DNA from: Alistipes sp.
GTDB taxonomy: Bacteria > Bacteroidota > Bacteroidia > Bacteroidales > Rikenellaceae
Length of the DNA: 64,000 bases
Direction: 5' to 3'
Assembly (NCBI GenBank): GCA_017465055.1
Contig: JAFTWZ010000009.1
Span: forward strand, 1 to 64,000
In this document: piece by piece, positions 35,910 through 44,036 of the stretch
Numbering within the stretch: position 1 is the first letter of the stretch
Layout: every line of letters starts with the position of its first letter
Notes under the pieces: generated by a model
What the model was told of the DNA's origin: nothing
The model's input: only the letters and a program-made list of their open reading frames with translations
The model's database searches: none
Position numbers and translations under genes: made by a program

Positions 35910-37796
35910 TTAGCTTACGACTTTGGCTTTGGTCTCTGTCGCGGCTCCATTGCCTCCCAAACTGACGGCATCGACCTCCACACCATCGTGACCGTTGAAC
36001 GTTTTGCGCGAGGCCTCGTATCTGGCTATCTGCGCTGGCGACACCGAGGATTTAGTCTTCCGCAGCTCGGCGATGATTATCGAGCGCGATATCTCGACAT
36101 CGGAGATGGCTGCCGTAATGGCACTCTCATCGACAACATAGGCGATGTCGCTGGCAACAAATCCACGACTTAGTCGCGCCAACTCGTCGTAGTCGATAGA
36201 TGAGTCGACGTAACGATCGGCCAAGTAGAGCCTAAACAGCTCCTTGCGCATATGCTCATCGGGCATAGGCACGTAGAACATCTTGTCGATACGCCCCTTA
36301 CGAAGCACCGCAGGGTCTATCCTCTCGGGAAAGTTCGTAGTACCGATGACAAAGATACGACGATCGGCGCAATTATTTAGCTGACAAAGGAACTCATTTA
36401 CCTCACTGGCCATTAAATCGCTTGTTGTGGCTTCGCGATTGGGGACCATACCATCTAACTCGTCGAAGCATATCACCGTAGGACCATTAATCTCGGCGTT
36501 GCGAAATAGCTCTGCAACGTTTCCCTGCGTACCGTGAATGTAAACGCTACCCAAGTCCGAGCCCTTCACCATAACAAAGTTGATATCTATCTGCTCGGCA
36601 AACATCTCGGCAATAAATGTCTTGCCACATCCTGGAGGGCCATATAGAAGTATACCATTGGGCATCTTAAGTTTATATCGCTCCGCCTTGTCGGGATTCT
36701 TAAGTACGAACAACACATTTCGAAAGAACATCTGTTTTACATCGTCGAGGCCCACAACACGATCAAAGCCCTTGCGCTCGCCTACTGTAGATGTCGCGGT
36801 AGGCGCAGTGTCGTCCGGGCACTCTTCATCATCTTTGGCACACGCCTCTTCAGCCACATCGGCATCGATATAGTTGCGTCTTAGCTTCTCGACCCTCTCC
36901 CACTCCTCGACATTGAGGGGGTATTGATCCTCGTTTAACATACCACTCCTCTCGTATAACAGCTCCACGAGGTTCTCCAGAGAGGTGATGCGTTTATGGG
37001 GGTCTAAGGAGAGCATCGCACGCAGGATGCTACGCTGTTGCTTTGTTAGCTGCACCCCATCGAAGATTGTATCGCCCATAGTTATACGGGCCAGGCGTAG
37101 TTCTACGCCATCTACCTCGGGAGAGCTCTCGTGCTCTCCTGTGTTCCAGGGCTCGTGGCCCGTAATCATCGTGTAGAGCATTACGCCCAACGCAAAGATA
37201 TCGGTCTGCACGTTATAGACACCCTTGAATGTCTCGGGTGCGCGATAGTAGTTATTGAGGTCGTTCTGCGCAAAAGAGGCTCGCATCATAGTGGGATAAG
37301 AGAGGTGACCGAGGCCCACGACGAATAATCGGACAAACTCGCCTCTATTCGATATAATGATATTGCGCGGCGTGAGGTTGTTATGAACTATAGGTCTACT
37401 GCCACGCTGCATAGAACGTAAAGCTGCGCATATATGGGCGATTACACTCACCGCCTCGGTCCAAGAGAAGCGTTTCTTTCGCCTTGAGATAATGTCGCTG
37501 AGCGACTCTCCCTCGATGTACGAGCGCACTAAAAAGTAGTAGTTCTCGTCGCCAATAAGCGTATCGCCCCACTCAAAGACACGAGGAAAATAGCCCTCGT
37601 TATTAAAGAGTATGCCTGTACGATACTCAAAGAGTTTTCTAAGATTTCGATGCTTAAAGAGCTTGAGCAGCGCGCGACTACCATCTGGACATCTGACGAA
37701 GTAGCTCTCGGTAGCGCCATCTGCCGAGCACTTGATTGGCTCCGTAATTCGATAACCTTTAATCTTCTCCCCGGGTTTAAGTAGTGTCTCTTCCAT
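35910..37796 (-). CDS. Pseudokinase-AAA+ ATPase fusion protein
   Basis: 628 residues. Residues 10-280 have a protein-kinase fold: possible VAIK-type Lys45 (ALLKLFK), catalytic loop HNNLTPRN at 138-145, RAPE at 185-188, DIFALGVMLYTMITG near 199-213. The catalytic Asp of HRD is Asn140 and the DFG position reads VVG (159-161), so phosphotransfer is unlikely. After a charged linker (about 300-345) comes one AAA+ domain of the FtsH/Cdc48 type: Walker A GPPGCGKT 386-393, Walker B VICFDE 441-446, sensor 1 GTTN 485-488, arginine-finger region LRKGR 498-502. There is no protease domain and no membrane helix. The AAA+ engine looks intact while the kinase looks dead. Its partner gene follows 41 bases downstream. 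Not a family I can name. Confidence 0.88.
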   Translation of the reverse strand: MEETLLKPGEKIKGYRITEPIKCSADGATESYFVRCPDGSRALLKLFKHRNLRKLFEYRTGILFNNEGYFPRVFEWGDTLIGDENYYFLVRSYIEGESLSDIISRRKKRFSWTEAVSVIAHICAALRSMQRGSRPIVHNNLTPRNIIISNRGEFVRLFVVGLGHLSYPTMMRASFAQNDLNNYYRAPETFKGVYNVQTDIFALGVMLYTMITGHEPWNTGEHESSPEVDGVELRLARITMGDTIFDGVQLTKQQRSILRAMLSLDPHKRITSLENLVELLYERSGMLNEDQYPLNVEEWERVEKLRRNYIDADVAEEACAKDDEECPDDTAPTATSTVGERKGFDRVVGLDDVKQMFFRNVLFVLKNPDKAERYKLKMPNGILLYGPPGCGKTFIAEMFAEQIDINFVMVKGSDLGSVYIHGTQGNVAELFRNAEINGPTVICFDELDGMVPNREATTSDLMASEVNEFLCQLNNCADRRIFVIGTTNFPERIDPAVLRKGRIDKMFYVPMPDEHMRKELFRLYLADRYVDSSIDYDELARLSRGFVASDIAYVVDESAITAAISDVEISRSIIIAELRKTKSSVSPAQIARYEASRKTFNGHDGVEVDAVSLGGNGAATETKAKVVS

Positions 37797-38062
37797 TGCG
37801 TATAATTTTAAGTGTTAGATGTATGTCTTTGCTCTGCTTCACGCCACCTATCTCGCGCCACTATATTGATTGAAAACATCCGTCGAAATCTATCACTCGC
37901 ACGAACTTTTTTTTCATTTTTTTGTCACGTGTCACACGAGGTGTCGTAGCGACTGACATTTTGTCACCTTTTTCAGCGTGGCACATAGTTTGCCCCAGCA
38001 AAAGAGCGAAGATGCTAAATATAGATAGTTTGCAAATATGAACAACTAACATACGATAAACA
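37797..38062. other. Divergent intergenic region with three TGTCAC boxes
   Basis: Between the divergent AAA+ fusion and htpG. TGTCAC occurs at 37923-37928, 37930-37935 and 37962-37967, with a short GTCG-TAG-CGAC palindrome between. No exact TAnnTTTG is seen for either gene. No small gene is supported. Confidence 0.4.
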
Positions 38063-40120
38063 ATGAGAAATGGTAAAATTGGGGTAACTACAGAGAATAT
38101 CTTCCCCGTGATTAAGAAGTTCCTATACTCGGACCACGAAATCTTCCTCCGCGAGCTTGTGTCGAATGCCGTAGATGCAACACAGAAACTCAAGACCTTA
38201 GCCTCGAAGGGCGAGGCGAGCGTCGACCTCGGAGACCTGACCATACGCATCGACGTCGACGAGGAGGCCAAGCGCCTGACGATTACCGACCGAGGTATAG
38301 GTATGTCTATCGACGAGCTCGACAGATATATCAACCAGATAGCCTTCTCGGGAGCCGAGGAGTTTATGGCCAAGTACAAAGACCAGGCAATCATCGGACA
38401 CTTCGGTCTTGGCTTCTACTCGTCGTTTATGGTGGCCGACAAGGTGGAGCTCTTCTCGCAGTCGTACCGTGACGCGGAGAAGAGCGTGCACTGGAGCTGC
38501 AACGGTACGCCTGAGTTTGAGATGGAGGAGCTTGACGAGAAGCTCGAGCGCGGAACACGCATCGTACTACACCTGTCGGATGAGTGCGCAGAGTATGCAC
38601 AGCGTGGCGAGATAAGCAAGCTACTACGCAAGTACTGCCACTTCCTGCCTATACCTATCGCCTTTGGTAAGAAGAGCGAGTGGAAGGATGGCAAGTATGT
38701 CGACACCGACGAGGACAACATCATCAACGACACCACACCTCTATGGACACGCAAGCCCGCGGAGATTACCGAGGAGGAGTATAAGGCCTTCTACAGCGAC
38801 CTCTACCCTACGGCCGAGGAGCCACTATTCTACATTCACCTCAACATCGACTATCCGTTCAACCTGACGGGTATCCTCTACTTCCCACGCCTGCACTCCA
38901 ACTTCGACATTCAGCGCAACCGTATACAGCTATACTCGAACCAAGTATTCGTTACCGACGAGGTAAATGGTATCGTGCCCGAGTATCTGACACTACTACA
39001 CGGCGTTATCGACTCGCCTGATATTCCTCTTAACGTATCACGAAGCTACTTGCAGAGCGACTCGAACGTCAAGAAGATATCGAGCTACATCACACGCAAG
39101 GTGGCAGACCGTCTGCAGGAGCTATTTAACACTATGCGTCCCGACTACGAGGCTAAGTGGGACGACCTCAAGATATTTATCCAGTACGGCATCCTCACCG
39201 ATGAGAAGTTTGCCGAAAAGGCGGCTAATTTCATCCTCTGGAAATCTATCGAGGGTAAGTACTACACCCCCGAGGAGTATACCACGAAGGTCGCAGAGCA
39301 GCAGACCGATAAGGATGGCTTTACTATTATGCTCTATGTCGACGACGCAGAGGGCAAGGATTCGTTCGTCGAGGCGGCTAAGGCTAAGGGCTACGATATC
39401 CTCGAGCTTAACGGACAGCTCGACAGCCACTACATACAGTACTACGAGACGAAGCACGAGAAGGTACGCTTCGTGCGCGTCGACAGCGACGTTGTTGAGA
39501 ACCTGATACGTAAGGAGGAACGCGCAGCTATGTCGCTGACCTCGGAGCAGCAGGATATTATGCGTCCCGTATTTGAGAGCCAGATGCCCCACGAGGAGAA
39601 GATATCGTACCACATATCGTTCGAGGCTATGGCGGCCGATGCCGCTCCGGTGGTCATCACCCAGAACGAGTTTATGCGCCGAATGAAGGAGATGGCAGCA
39701 ACCAGCGGTGGCGATATGAGTCGCTTCTATGGTCAGATGCCCGACAACTTCACCATCACCGTAAACGGTAACCACCCCATCGTCCTCGACATCCTCAGCG
39801 AAGTGGAGAACGAGTACGGCGATAAGCTCCGCACCATAGGCAAGAAGATTGTTGCTGCCGAGCAGGAGGAGAGCCGATTTGAGGAGACGGTGAAGGGCAA
39901 GAGAGAGGATGAGCTGAGCAGCGAGGAGCGCGATATGCGCGAGACGCTATCGAAGCGCATCGCCGAGCTACGCAACGAGCGCGATGCACGCCTCGAGGAG
40001 ATAGGTAGCCACAACCGCAAGGTGCGTCAGATTATCGACTTGGCACTACTCTCGAACGGTATGCTCAAGGGTAAGAACCTTACGGACTTTATTCAGCGTA
40101 GCATCTCACTTATCGAGTAG
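38063..40120 (+). CDS. htpG: Hsp90-family molecular chaperone HtpG
   Basis: 685 residues, the long Bacteroidota form. GHKL ATPase motifs ELVSNAVDATQKL, ITDRGIGMSIDEL and IGHFGLGFYSSFMV are all present, followed by the middle domain (LYFPRLHSNFDIQRNRIQLY) and the C-terminal dimerisation region with a charged segment near 610-660. It is an ATP-dependent cytoplasmic chaperone of the stress response. Single gene followed by a hairpin terminator. Confidence 0.97.
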   Translation: MRNGKIGVTTENIFPVIKKFLYSDHEIFLRELVSNAVDATQKLKTLASKGEASVDLGDLTIRIDVDEEAKRLTITDRGIGMSIDELDRYINQIAFSGAEEFMAKYKDQAIIGHFGLGFYSSFMVADKVELFSQSYRDAEKSVHWSCNGTPEFEMEELDEKLERGTRIVLHLSDECAEYAQRGEISKLLRKYCHFLPIPIAFGKKSEWKDGKYVDTDEDNIINDTTPLWTRKPAEITEEEYKAFYSDLYPTAEEPLFYIHLNIDYPFNLTGILYFPRLHSNFDIQRNRIQLYSNQVFVTDEVNGIVPEYLTLLHGVIDSPDIPLNVSRSYLQSDSNVKKISSYITRKVADRLQELFNTMRPDYEAKWDDLKIFIQYGILTDEKFAEKAANFILWKSIEGKYYTPEEYTTKVAEQQTDKDGFTIMLYVDDAEGKDSFVEAAKAKGYDILELNGQLDSHYIQYYETKHEKVRFVRVDSDVVENLIRKEERAAMSLTSEQQDIMRPVFESQMPHEEKISYHISFEAMAADAAPVVITQNEFMRRMKEMAATSGGDMSRFYGQMPDNFTITVNGNHPIVLDILSEVENEYGDKLRTIGKKIVAAEQEESRFEETVKGKREDELSSEERDMRETLSKRIAELRNERDARLEEIGSHNRKVRQIIDLALLSNGMLKGKNLTDFIQRSISLIE

Positions 40121-40148
40121 AAGCTCACCAAAACATATAGACTAAAGC

Positions 40149-40182
40149 ACGATGTCATCCTCGAAATGGGGGGTGACATCGT
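40149..40182 (+). terminator. htpG terminator hairpin
   Basis: ACGATGTCATCC (40149-40160) pairs with GGGTGACATCGT (40171-40182), 12 bp with one wobble, 28 bases past the stop. Confidence 0.7.
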
Positions 40183-40200
40183 TGTATATGGCCTATTATC

Positions 40201-40231
40201 CTTGCCAATTAATATATATTTCGTATATTTG
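40201..40231 (+). promoter_or_regulatory. Promoter of the AspT/YidE-type transporter gene
   Basis: CTTG (40201-40204), 19 bases, TATATTTG (40224-40231), about 50 bases upstream of the ATG. Confidence 0.65.
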
Positions 40232-40280
40232 CCGCCGATAGTACCGATAAACTGGAAAATTAACCCAAATTATATACGAA

Positions 40281-41987
40281 ATGGATTTTAAATGGTTAGA
40301 AACTGTGGTTATGGGAAGTGGTGATCCAGCTCACCCATCCATTGCCCACACAATCTTTGTCTTGGCGGCTGTAATAGCCTCGGGCATCGCGCTTAGCCGT
40401 ATAAAGATCAAGGGCATATCGCTCGGTATGACCTGGATACTCTTTACCGGCATCGCCTTCGGTCACTTCCTCGACTCGGGGACTATACACCACGACACAC
40501 TCCACTTTATCAAGGAGTTCGGACTTATCCTCTTCGTCTTCTTCATCGGCTTGCAGGTAGGTCCCGGTTTCTTCTCGTCGCTTAAGAGCGGCGGTTTGAA
40601 ACTCATAGGCCTTGCGTCGCTTATCATCTTCCTCGGCGTGGGCACAGCCTATGCCATACACCTTATCACTGGTGAGCCGCTGCCTACGATGGTTGGCGTA
40701 CTCTCGGGTGCTGTTACCAACACCCCCGGATTGGGTGCTGCGCAGCAGGCTTATGCCGACTCGGGTATGGCCGACCCAACTATCGCCGACTCTATATCGC
40801 TCGGCTACGCAGTGGCATACCCTTTGGGCGTTGTGGGTATCATCACCACAATTATCGTTATGCGTTATGTGCTCCGCGTAGACTTCAAGAAGGAGGATGA
40901 GGGTCTTGCAGCTCTTACTAACGAGACTAACCTACCCCACCGCTACTCTGTAGAGTTTACCAACGAGATGCTCGAGGGTAAGACCATTGCCATAGCCCAT
41001 ATGCTTATCAACCGCCAGTTCGTCGTATCGCGTATTATGCACACGTCGGGCGAGATTGTTATGGCCGATGGTAACTCACAGCTTGCGTTGGGCGATAAGC
41101 TGCGCATCATATGTACCGAGGAGGATAGCCAGGCTATACTCGCCTTCTTCGGTAAGCCAGTAGAGATGACTGCCGATGAGTGGGGTGCTACGGCTATGCA
41201 GTCTACGCCACTGGTGTCGCGCCGAATACTTATCACACGCGAGGATATCAACGGTAAGAAGTTCTCTGACCTGCGCCTGCGTACTCGCTACGGCATCAAT
41301 ATCACCCGCGTACATCGTGCAGGCGTCGACCTTATCCCTTATCAGGGTATGGAGCTACAGGTGGGCGATAGAGTTATGGTTGTAGGTCCTGAGGCCGCTG
41401 TAGCTCAGGCCGAGAAGGTGCTTGGCAACTCGCTCAAGAAGCTCGACCACCCCAACCTACTCCCAGTATTTATTGGTATCGCATTGGGTGTGTTGCTCGG
41501 CTCGGTGCCTCTTATGAACATTCCTCAGCCCGTTAAGCTCGGTCTGGCTGGTGGCCCGCTGATTATTGCTATCCTCTTGGGTCGCTACGGCCCTCACTTC
41601 CATTTAGTTACCTATACCACTATGAGTGCCAACCTTATGCTTCGCGAGATAGGTCTTGCTATGTTCCTCGCGGCGGTAGGTATCGGTGCTGGCGATGGCT
41701 TTATCGACGCTATCATAGGTGGTGGTTATAAGTGGATTGGCTACGGTGTCATCATCACAGTACTGCCTCTGATACTGGTATCGTTGCTTGCACGCCTACG
41801 GTTCAAGCTCAACTACTACACGATTATGGGTCTTATGTCGGGTGCTATGACCGACCCTCCAGCACTCGGTTTCTCGAGCGCATCATCGGGCAATGATATG
41901 CCTGCTATGAGCTACGCTACGGTCTACCCCGTGGTTATGTTCCTACGAGTTCTCACGGCACAGCTACTTATGCTTGTAGCGCTGTAG
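40281..41987 (+). CDS. Aspartate-alanine exchanger family (YidE/YbjL-type) membrane transporter
   Basis: 568 residues. Two transmembrane halves of about five helices each, with internally repeated motifs (FVFFIGLQVGPGFFSSLKSGG; AVTNTPGLGAAQQ in the first half and AMTDPPALGFSSA in the second), flank two cytoplasmic RCK/TrkA_C-like domains (about 215-390). Known members exchange dicarboxylates or amino acids; the substrate here cannot be predicted. Own promoter and a strong terminator make it a single-gene unit. Confidence 0.9.
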   Translation: MDFKWLETVVMGSGDPAHPSIAHTIFVLAAVIASGIALSRIKIKGISLGMTWILFTGIAFGHFLDSGTIHHDTLHFIKEFGLILFVFFIGLQVGPGFFSSLKSGGLKLIGLASLIIFLGVGTAYAIHLITGEPLPTMVGVLSGAVTNTPGLGAAQQAYADSGMADPTIADSISLGYAVAYPLGVVGIITTIIVMRYVLRVDFKKEDEGLAALTNETNLPHRYSVEFTNEMLEGKTIAIAHMLINRQFVVSRIMHTSGEIVMADGNSQLALGDKLRIICTEEDSQAILAFFGKPVEMTADEWGATAMQSTPLVSRRILITREDINGKKFSDLRLRTRYGINITRVHRAGVDLIPYQGMELQVGDRVMVVGPEAAVAQAEKVLGNSLKKLDHPNLLPVFIGIALGVLLGSVPLMNIPQPVKLGLAGGPLIIAILLGRYGPHFHLVTYTTMSANLMLREIGLAMFLAAVGIGAGDGFIDAIIGGGYKWIGYGVIITVLPLILVSLLARLRFKLNYYTIMGLMSGAMTDPPALGFSSASSGNDMPAMSYATVYPVVMFLRVLTAQLLMLVAL

Positions 41988-42013
41988 CTCGACCAGTAAC
42001 AAAGATATTATCG

Positions 42014-42048
42014 AGTCGCCTAATCGAGAGATTGGGCGGCTTTTTTTT
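42014..42048 (+). terminator. Intrinsic terminator of the transporter gene
   Basis: AGTCGCCTAATC (42014-42025) pairs with GATTGGGCGGCT (42030-42041) with two wobbles, followed by a run of T. Confidence 0.88.
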
Positions 42049-42074
42049 GCTTGGGCGCAGGAGTGGGAGTTTAG

Positions 42075-42305
42075 GGAGACAACAGAGACAACAGAGACAA
42101 CAGAGACAACAGAGACAACAGAGACAACAGAGACAACAGAGACAACAGAGACAGCAGAGACAGCAAAGGCAGCAAAGGCAGCAGAGGCAGCAAAGGCAGC
42201 AAAGGCCACAGAGACAGATGATACCCGACTTCGTTGTTGTCCCTTTCGTCTCTCTCGTCCCTGTTGTCTCTTCCATCTCTATTGTCTTTCTCGTCATTCT
42301 CGTTT
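42075..42305. repeat. 9-bp-period array with opposed blocks (E)
   Basis: Left block: GAGACAACA repeated every 9 bases (about 42078-42150), grading into GGCAGCAAA units to about 42207. Right block (42236-42305): variants of TGTTGTCTC, CGTCTCTCT and CGTCATTCT, the inverse of the left unit. A short non-repeated core lies between (42210-42235). Low-complexity open frames across it are artefacts. Similar arrays: 48225-48312 and 54334-54720. Confidence 0.75.
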
Positions 42306-42346
42306 AGCGACAACGCTTTAGCCGCACAACGCAGCCTGCACCCTTC

Positions 42347-42440
42347 ACTACCCTTTAGCAGGCTCTGCCTGCGAACTACTCTTTCTACTACCCTTTAGCT
42401 CGCGCCAGCGAGCGAACTACCCTTCAACTACCCTTTCGCT
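42347..42440. repeat. Tandem hairpin cassettes with conserved flanks
   Basis: CTACCCTTTA is followed by GCAGGC-TCT-GCCTGC (42358-42372) and GAACTAC; 40 bases on, CTACCCTTTA is followed by GCTCGC-GCCA-GCGAGC (42398-42413) and GAACTAC; a third CTACCCTTT begins at 42429. The flanks are constant while the palindromes differ. Confidence 0.6.
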
Positions 42441-42466
42441 TTAGCAGTCGCCCTAAGCACTACCAC

Positions 42467-42592
42467 ATTTGTTGTCAAAAGGGGTTAGATGTGGCCTCGA
42501 TAAAGAAATTGCCACGGATGGGACATACTCGACGTATTTCCCATTCGTGGCAATGATTGAGAGGTCGCAGATGACCCCTTTTCACAACAAAT
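42467..42592. repeat. Nested palindrome abutting the efp stop codon
   Basis: Outer arms 42467-42498 and 42561-42592 are imperfect inverses (ATTTGTTGT-AAAAGGGGT ... CCTC). An inner stem pairs ATTGCCACGGATGGGA (42508-42523) with TCCCATTCGTGGCAAT (42539-42554). The outer-arm sequence recurs next to lepA (33407-33531). The last arm base is the last base of the efp stop codon. It probably doubles as efp terminator. Confidence 0.75.
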
Positions 42593-43164
42593 TACTTGAT
42601 GCGCTCGTAATACTCACGAGTACGTGTATCTACACGAATCTTATCGCCAGTGTTGATGAACAAAGGCACCTTGATGGTAGCACCAGTATTTACTGTAGCG
42701 GCCTTGAGTGAGTTGGTAGATGCGGTATCGCCACGCACGCCAGGCTCAGTATAGGTAACCTCCATATCGACGATTGGAGGAAGCTCGGCAGAGAGTACGG
42801 TCTCCTTCTCGGTGTGGAACATAACCTCGACAATCTGACCGTCGGCCATAAGGTCGGCGTTGTTGATAAGGCTCTTGTCGATGTTGATCTCCTCGAAGGT
42901 CTCGGTGTGCATAAAGTGTGCACCGAGGTCATCCTCGTAGGTAAACTGATATGGACGACGCTCAACACGTACCTGCTCAATCTTCTGTGATACTGACGAG
43001 AAGGTCTTGTCGAGGACGTTACCATTCTCCAAGTTCTTGAGCTTTGAACGTACGAAGGCTGGACCCTTACCTGGCTTGCAGTGCTGGAAGTCAACAACGA
43101 TAAATGTCTTACCGTCCATCTCCACGCACATACCAATCTTAATGTCTGATGCTGTAATAGTCAT
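42592..43164 (-). CDS. efp: Elongation factor P
   Basis: 190 residues, standard three-barrel EF-P. The N-terminal loop CKPGKGPAFVRSKLKN carries a lysine at the tip that reaches the peptidyl-transferase centre and relieves stalling at polyproline. The C-terminal TNSLKAATVNTGATIKVPLFINTGDKIRVDT is typical. Single gene with its own promoter; its 3' end abuts a palindromic element. Confidence 0.96.
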   Translation of the reverse strand: MTITASDIKIGMCVEMDGKTFIVVDFQHCKPGKGPAFVRSKLKNLENGNVLDKTFSSVSQKIEQVRVERRPYQFTYEDDLGAHFMHTETFEEINIDKSLINNADLMADGQIVEVMFHTEKETVLSAELPPIVDMEVTYTEPGVRGDTASTNSLKAATVNTGATIKVPLFINTGDKIRVDTRTREYYERIK

Positions 43165-43228
43165 AGAAATATTGTAATTTAGTTAATTTATAGTTACTTA
43201 TCCGTATGTAGCAACAGCTACAACCGCG

Positions 43229-43259
43229 CAAAGATACACATTTATTCCGAACCGACAAA
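43229..43259 (-). promoter_or_regulatory. efp promoter
   Basis: Minus strand TTTG (43259-43256), 19 bases, TATCTTTG (43236-43229), about 65 bases upstream of the ATG. Confidence 0.75.
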
Positions 43260-43306
43260 ACTTTTAGGCCACATATAGGCATAATACTCTTTGCCAGCGG
43301 CAAATA

Positions 43307-43870
43307 CTATCGTCTGCCACCGCCGAAGGCGTATCCGAGGCTTAGTGTCAGGTGGTTATTGGCTCTTTCAAAGATTTTATAGGCAAGCGTTATGCGTAGG
43401 TGGTGCGATAGCTCTACACCCACGCGTGGCATAACCGCAAAGTGAGTACCTTTTCGCGAGCCGTCGGCATTGATATCGCTCCAGGCGACTCCGAGACCGA
43501 GACCTACGAAGGGCGACACGTTGTTACCCCTGAAGAAGTTGTAGTCGGAGGTTACCAGCAGGTTCTCGCTGACAAAATCGTAGCTCTTGGCATAATCGCC
43601 TGTCTGCTCACCGCGAGATAACGTACATACCGAGACATAGAGGCCCAAGTCTACGGGCTGAGAATCGAAGTTATAGCGTAGCTCGATATTGCCATCGACA
43701 CCCTGGCGCGCCTTACCAAAGGCGGAGACTCTATTTGCTGCCGTAGCAAGGCCTGCGCCTAACTCGAACTCTATGGGGCGGACATCGCGCGCTACATAGT
43801 CGTGCTGCGCCGAAGCATCGACACTAAGCAATACAAAGGCGGCAATAATGGCTATGACTGACTTCCTCAT
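43307..43870 (-). CDS. Outer-membrane beta-barrel protein
   Basis: 187 residues with signal peptide (MRKSVIAIIAAFVLLSVDASAQ). The mature part alternates short amphipathic strands (IELRYNF, LGLYVSVCTL, VSPFVGLGLGVAWSD, HFAVMPRVGVELS, LRITLAYKIFE, HLTLSLGYAFGG), the pattern of an eight-stranded OmpW/PorT-like barrel. Function unknown. It stands alone; the hairpin-bearing repeat at 43897 lies just upstream of it. Confidence 0.8.
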   Translation of the reverse strand: MRKSVIAIIAAFVLLSVDASAQHDYVARDVRPIEFELGAGLATAANRVSAFGKARQGVDGNIELRYNFDSQPVDLGLYVSVCTLSRGEQTGDYAKSYDFVSENLLVTSDYNFFRGNNVSPFVGLGLGVAWSDINADGSRKGTHFAVMPRVGVELSHHLRITLAYKIFERANNHLTLSLGYAFGGGRR

Positions 43871-43896
43871 AAATTAGTTTTAGAAATGATTCGTTT

Positions 43897-44013
43897 AACG
43901 GGGATGACTAAAAAGTAAATTTGTCATCCCCGTTCTGCCAGGAGGCTAAATAAAAAGCAGATGATGCCTTATCTCAACAAAGAACGACAAAATAGACTCT
44001 TTATTCAGCCTCT
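43897..44013 (-). repeat. MITE-like element, copy 2
   Basis: In reverse orientation to the copy at 8411. Terminal repeats GGAGGCTAAATAAAAAG (43941-43957) and CTCTTTATTCAGCCTCT (43997-44013). The tail is a perfect 12-bp hairpin AACGGGGATGAC/GTCATCCCCGTT (43897-43908 and 43923-43934). The 39-base interior contains CAGATGATGCCTTAT, also found in the palindrome beside lepA. The hairpin may terminate transcription of the DPP IV gene. Confidence 0.72.
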
Positions 44014-44036
44014 ATATACATTAAACAACCTTAGCT

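Noticed and set aside
42075..42305. Possible CRISPR array (regular repeats)
   Set aside because: The period is 9 bases with no spacers, the units drift, and no cas genes are present.
41964..42313. Low-complexity open frames (poly Cys-Leu, Gln-Arg or Leu-Ser) across the 9-bp array
   Set aside because: Because 9 is a multiple of 3, every frame stays open through the array. There is no start context, no conservation signal and overlapping frames are equally open.
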